From Dietzia aurantiaca (GTDB taxonomy: Bacteria > Actinomycetota > Actinomycetes > Mycobacteriales > Mycobacteriaceae), in the NCBI RefSeq assembly GCF_021033825.1, contig NZ_JAIFXZ010000004.1:106833-170832 (forward strand): a stretch of 64,000 bases of DNA, in the 5' to 3' direction. This document shows positions 60,893 through 64,000 of the stretch, in pieces. The notes under the pieces are model-generated. The model ran no database searches. It had not been told where the DNA came from and worked only from the letters and a program-made list of their open reading frames with translations. Numbering within the stretch: position 1 is the first letter of the stretch; each line of letters opens with the position of its first letter. The translations under genes were made by a program, and so were the position numbers.

Positions 60893-62151
60893 CCCCACGC
60901 CGCCTGAATGCCGGCGCTGGCCCGGTCGATCCGTTCGAGTCTGCTCTCGGTGTACAGCGCGATCTGGTCGACGATGACCCGCATCCGTGCGGCGTCGTCC
61001 ACGGCGGCATCCCACAGCGGTCGTAGCACGGGGTCGAGCGCGGCGTGACCGGAATGTGCCAGGTACTCGGCCACCCGATGGATACGGTCGCGTTGGCGGT
61101 CCTGCCGGACCCGGTGGCCCGGGTCGCTCATCACGTAGCGCACGGCCATCGTCTTGAGCATCACCACCTCGGCCTCGACCTCCACCGGTACCTCCAGATC
61201 AGCGCTGTACCGGCCGTGCGGCGCCGCGCCGTGCACCTCGCGGGTGGTGTGGATGGCCGGCATGACGAAGCGCCCCACCAGTTCGCTGGTCAGCGCCTTG
61301 AGCGCCACCATGCCCCGGAAACTCTCGTCGAAGGGCTGGACGACCCGGACCACCTCCAGCGCGCCGAGTCGCTCGGCGGCCTGCTCCAACTGATCGGCGT
61401 CGGGGCCCCGGAATTCCGTTGCCCCCATCTCCGCGAGCGCGGCGACCTCCGAGGCGTCGGACAGCGAGCGCAGATCCAACCGTCCGGCGACGATCGCGTC
61501 CTCGACATCGTGGACCGAGTAGGCCACGTCGTCGGAGAAATCCATGATCTGGGCCTCCAGCGACCGGGTGTCACCGGGTGCCCCTCGCCGGATCCATTCC
61601 AGGATCTCGGCGTCCTCGGCGTAGGCCCCGAACTTGGTGGTGCCCTCGCGGGGCAACCACGGGTACTTGGTCGCCGCGTCCAGCGCCGCGCGGGTGAGGT
61701 TGAGCCCCACCCCCGTGCCGCGGTCGTCGACCACCTTGGGTTCCAGACGCGACAGGATCCGGATGGTCTGGGCGTTGCCCTCGTAACCGCCACAACCGCG
61801 CGCCACCTCGTCCAGGGCCCGCTCGCCGTTGTGCCCGTACGGCGGATGGCCGATGTCGTGGCTCAACCCCGCCAGGTCAGCGAGGTCGGGATCGCAGCCC
61901 AGGCCCGCGGCGATGCTGCGGGAGATCTGCGCTACCTCGAGCGAATGGGTGAGGCGGGTCCGCGGGGTGTCCCCGTCGCCCGGCCCGACGACCTGCGTCT
62001 TGTCCGCCAGCCGCCGCAACGCGGCCGAATGCAGGACACGCGCGCGATCCCGTTCGAAGGGGCTGCGCTCACTGGCCGAGGGCCGGGCTCGGCCAGAGTG
62101 CTCGTCGACACGGCGTTCCGCGTCCGCCCCGCTGTAGGCGTATCCCGTCAT
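60889..62151 (-). CDS. dgt: Deoxyguanosinetriphosphate triphosphohydrolase-like protein
   Basis: HD-domain dNTPase that hydrolyses dGTP (or other dNTPs) to nucleoside and triphosphate. 420 residues. The metal site reads [12 protein letters not shown], then [18 protein letters not shown] (HD pair) and later [16 protein letters not shown]. The start [18 protein letters not shown] and the [20 protein letters not shown] segment are typical of the actinobacterial form, whose gene lies near dnaG also in mycobacteria. Convergent with the FUSC gene, overlapping by 3 bp at the stops. Confidence 0.94.
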   Translation of the reverse strand: MTGYAYSGADAERRVDEHSGRARPSASERSPFERDRARVLHSAALRRLADKTQVVGPGDGDTPRTRLTHSLEVAQISRSIAAGLGCDPDLADLAGLSHDIGHPPYGHNGERALDEVARGCGGYEGNAQTIRILSRLEPKVVDDRGTGVGLNLTRAALDAATKYPWLPREGTTKFGAYAEDAEILEWIRRGAPGDTRSLEAQIMDFSDDVAYSVHDVEDAIVAGRLDLRSLSDASEVAALAEMGATEFRGPDADQLEQAAERLGALEVVRVVQPFDESFRGMVALKALTSELVGRFVMPAIHTTREVHGAAPHGRYSADLEVPVEVEAEVVMLKTMAVRYVMSDPGHRVRQDRQRDRIHRVAEYLAHSGHAALDPVLRPLWDAAVDDAARMRVIVDQIALYTESRLERIDRASAGIQAAWG

Positions 62152-62161
62152 GCCGTCACTC

Positions 62162-62809
62162 CTAGTCGGGGAAGTCCACGTTGCTCCCGGCGAGCCGCTG
62201 GTACTGATACCAGAGCACCGCCCCGGTCTCCCGGATGATGCTCATGATCTGGTTCTCCCTGGTCCACACCGCGGGACCGTGTCGCGTCGGCGAGGTCCAG
62301 GCGTCGAGACCCACGTCGTGCGCCATCATCCGCGAACGATACGAGTGGGTGGGGTCACTGACCAGGACCACCGATTCGCCGCCCTGGTCCCGGACCGTCT
62401 GGGCGACTGCCTCCAGGCTTCCGACGGTGTTGGTCCCGGTCTCCACGGCGAGGATCGCCTCGGGCGGGACGCCCAGCTGGGTCAGGTAGGAGCGCCCCGA
62501 TCCGGCCTCCGTGTACAGATCACCCGGCTGACTTCCGCCGACCGTGATGATCTGCGGCGCCACCCCCTCGTCGAAGAGCGTGGCCGCGTGCTCCAGCCTC
62601 GCCTGGAAGACAGGCGTGGGGATGCCGTTGTACTGCGCGGCACCCAGCACGACGATCGCATCGGCCGGCGTCCGGTCGTCTATGCGCGCCACATACCAGA
62701 CGCGGAATGCGATGAAACCGGGAATGATCAGGCACGACAGCAGCGCGATGACCACGACCCATCCGAGGGCCCTGGTCATCGCGCTGCGTGGGGACCGGGT
62801 TCTACTCAC
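62162..62809 (-). CDS. YdcF/SanA-like DUF218 membrane protein
   Basis: 215 residues. One N-terminal membrane helix ([20 protein letters not shown], about residues 14-33), then the DUF218 domain: [32 protein letters not shown] and [20 protein letters not shown]. Family members such as SanA affect envelope permeability; biochemical activity is not established. GTG 62809 gives the full helix; ATG 62779 is an alternative. It precedes dgt on the same strand, 10 bp apart. Confidence 0.85.
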   Translation of the reverse strand: MSRTRSPRSAMTRALGWVVVIALLSCLIIPGFIAFRVWYVARIDDRTPADAIVVLGAAQYNGIPTPVFQARLEHAATLFDEGVAPQIITVGGSQPGDLYTEAGSGRSYLTQLGVPPEAILAVETGTNTVGSLEAVAQTVRDQGGESVVLVSDPTHSYRSRMMAHDVGLDAWTSPTRHGPAVWTRENQIMSIIRETGAVLWYQYQRLAGSNVDFPD

Positions 62810-62834
62810 CCGACCAGTGTGCCAGGAACCTGCA

Positions 62835-64000
62835 TCAGCACCCGATGAGGCGCTGGGCGAGGTAACCCTCCACCTGATCGATCGCGACGCGCTCCTGCGC
62901 CATGGTGTCCCGCTCACGGATGGTCACGGCCTGGTCCTCGAGGGTGTCGAAGTCCACGGTGATACAGAACGGGGTGCCGATCTCGTCATGGCGACGGTAG
63001 CGGCGGCCGATGGCCTGCGCGTCGTCGAAGTCCACATTCCAGTTCTTGCGCAGCTGCGCCGCCAGATCCCGCGCCTTGGGCGACAGGTCGGCGTTACGCG
63101 ACAGCGGTAGCACCGCGGCCTTGAAGGGCGACAGGCGACGGTCGAGCTTGAGAACGGTCCGGGTGTCGACGCCGCCCTTGGCGTTGGGCGCCTCGTCCTC
63201 GGTGTAGGCGTCCACCAGGAACGCCATCAGCGAACGGGTCAGGCCGAAGCTGGGCTCGATGACGTACGGGATGTACTTCTCGCCGGTGGCCTGGTCGAAG
63301 TACTGCAGGTCCTCCCCCGAGTGCTTCTGGTGCTGCGACAGGTCGTAGTCCGTGCGGTTGGCGATGCCCATGAGCTCGCCCCACTCGTTGCCCTGGAAGC
63401 CGAACTTGTACTCGAAGTCGATCGTGCGGGCCGAGTAGTGGGCGCGCTCGTCCTGCGGCACGTCGAAGCGACGCAGGTTGTCCGGGTCGATCCCCAGATC
63501 CACGAACCAGTTCCAGCAGTCCTCGACCCAACGGTCGAACCACTCCGGGGCCTCGTCGGGCTTGGTGAAGAACTCGATCTCCATCTGTTCGAACTCGCGG
63601 GTCCGGAAGATGAAGTTGCCGGGGGTGATCTCGTTACGGAACGCCTTGCCGATCTGGCCGATGCCGAACGGCGGCTTCCGGCGCGCCGTGGTCATGACGT
63701 TCTTATAGTTGACGAAGATGCCCTGGGCGGTCTCCGGACGGAGGTAGTGCAGGCCCTCCTCGTTGTCCACCGGGCCGAGGTAGGTCTTGACCAGGCCGGA
63801 GAAGAGCTGCGGCTCGGTCCACTTGCCCTTGGTGCCGCAGTTCGGACACGCGATCTCGGACATCGGGGCGTCCGCCGGGTCGTCCAGCTTCTTCTTGGCC
63901 GCGTAGGCCTCCTGCAGGTGGTCCTGACGCAGGCGGGTGTGGCAGGACATGCACTCGACCAGCGGGTCGGTGAACGTCTCGACGTGGCCGGAGGCCTCCC
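62835..64000 (-). CDS. glyS: Glycyl-tRNA synthetase, class II homodimer (5' end outside window)
   Basis: Charges tRNA-Gly. The visible 388 codons include a zinc-ribbon-like insert ([15 protein letters not shown] with [11 protein letters not shown]), the class II motif 2 region ([23 protein letters not shown]) and motif 3 ([20 protein letters not shown]). The C-terminal anticodon-binding domain begins [21 protein letters not shown] and ends LAQRLIGC. This is the single-chain (alpha2) type, as in other actinobacteria. The reading frame continues to the window edge without a start. Confidence 0.96.
   Translation of the reverse strand, partial: EASGHVETFTDPLVECMSCHTRLRQDHLQEAYAAKKKLDDPADAPMSEIACPNCGTKGKWTEPQLFSGLVKTYLGPVDNEEGLHYLRPETAQGIFVNYKNVMTTARRKPPFGIGQIGKAFRNEITPGNFIFRTREFEQMEIEFFTKPDEAPEWFDRWVEDCWNWFVDLGIDPDNLRRFDVPQDERAHYSARTIDFEYKFGFQGNEWGELMGIANRTDYDLSQHQKHSGEDLQYFDQATGEKYIPYVIEPSFGLTRSLMAFLVDAYTEDEAPNAKGGVDTRTVLKLDRRLSPFKAAVLPLSRNADLSPKARDLAAQLRKNWNVDFDDAQAIGRRYRRHDEIGTPFCITVDFDTLEDQAVTIRERDTMAQERVAIDQVEGYLAQRLIGC

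Overview
The window is high-GC actinobacterial chromosome from a mycolate-lineage organism (order Mycobacteriales). Gene order matches what I remember of Mycobacterium tuberculosis Rv2215-Rv2250 and Rv2343-Rv2357: sucB-lipB-lipA-DUF4191-RDD-glnA1-glnE-glnA2-panB, CYTH/CHAD, phosphatase/Zn-ribbon/Nif3, PtpA-like and SURF1, DUF3052-aceE-mabR-fabD-acpP-accD6, then dnaG, a TPM-domain protein, dgt and glyS. A ddh gene, a fabD-acpP-accD6 cluster without kasA/kasB, and a DnaG without most zinc ligands argue against Mycobacterium itself. A Dietzia- or Corynebacterium-like relative is my best guess (inference only).

Layout. 1-4.8 kb: end of the 2-oxoacid dehydrogenase E2 gene, then lipoate transfer and synthesis (lipB, lipA) that serves it, a DUF4191 membrane protein and an RDD membrane protein. 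4.8-13.5 kb: nitrogen assimilation. glnA1 lies behind a four-half-site GlnR-type operator and carries the adenylylation tyrosine Y406; glnE (the adenylyltransferase) and glnA2 form a separate leftward operon. 13.7-18 kb: panB, a prolyl aminopeptidase, and a leftward Baeyer-Villiger-type monooxygenase/SDR pair with a palindromic operator candidate. 18-28.9 kb: CYTH/CHAD protein, secreted protein, RNase P RNA, histidine phosphatase/Zn-ribbon/Nif3 operon, HAD and low-molecular-weight phosphatases, SURF1, RCC1-repeat lipoprotein, metallo-beta-lactamase-fold protein, tRNA-Val. 29-37 kb: pyruvate dehydrogenase E1 (aceE), the PucR-like regulator mabR, a candidate MabR operator, and the malonyl-transfer/ACP/carboxylase genes. 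37-46 kb: DUF3145, serine hydrolase, ABC exporter, two esterases, tRNA-CAT, meso-DAP dehydrogenase and a frameshifted lipoprotein gene.

46.0-53.1 kb: a compact integrated element of about 7.1 kb inserted at tRNA-Asn, bounded by an exact 35-bp repeat. It has a tyrosine integrase, an XRE repressor, a divergent excisionase-type gene, a chain of very small overlapping genes, a TOPRIM-RecA-fold replicase and an HTH protein that could be a small terminase, with no capsid, tail or lysis genes. This is the layout of a phage satellite (PICI-like) or minimal integrative element and is the most interesting part of the window.

53.2-64 kb: core chromosome again. dnaG, a TPM-domain/serine hydrolase/FUSC operon, dgt, a YdcF-like protein and the 3' part of glyS, which runs off the window. 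All assignments come from reading the sequence; no database search was run.
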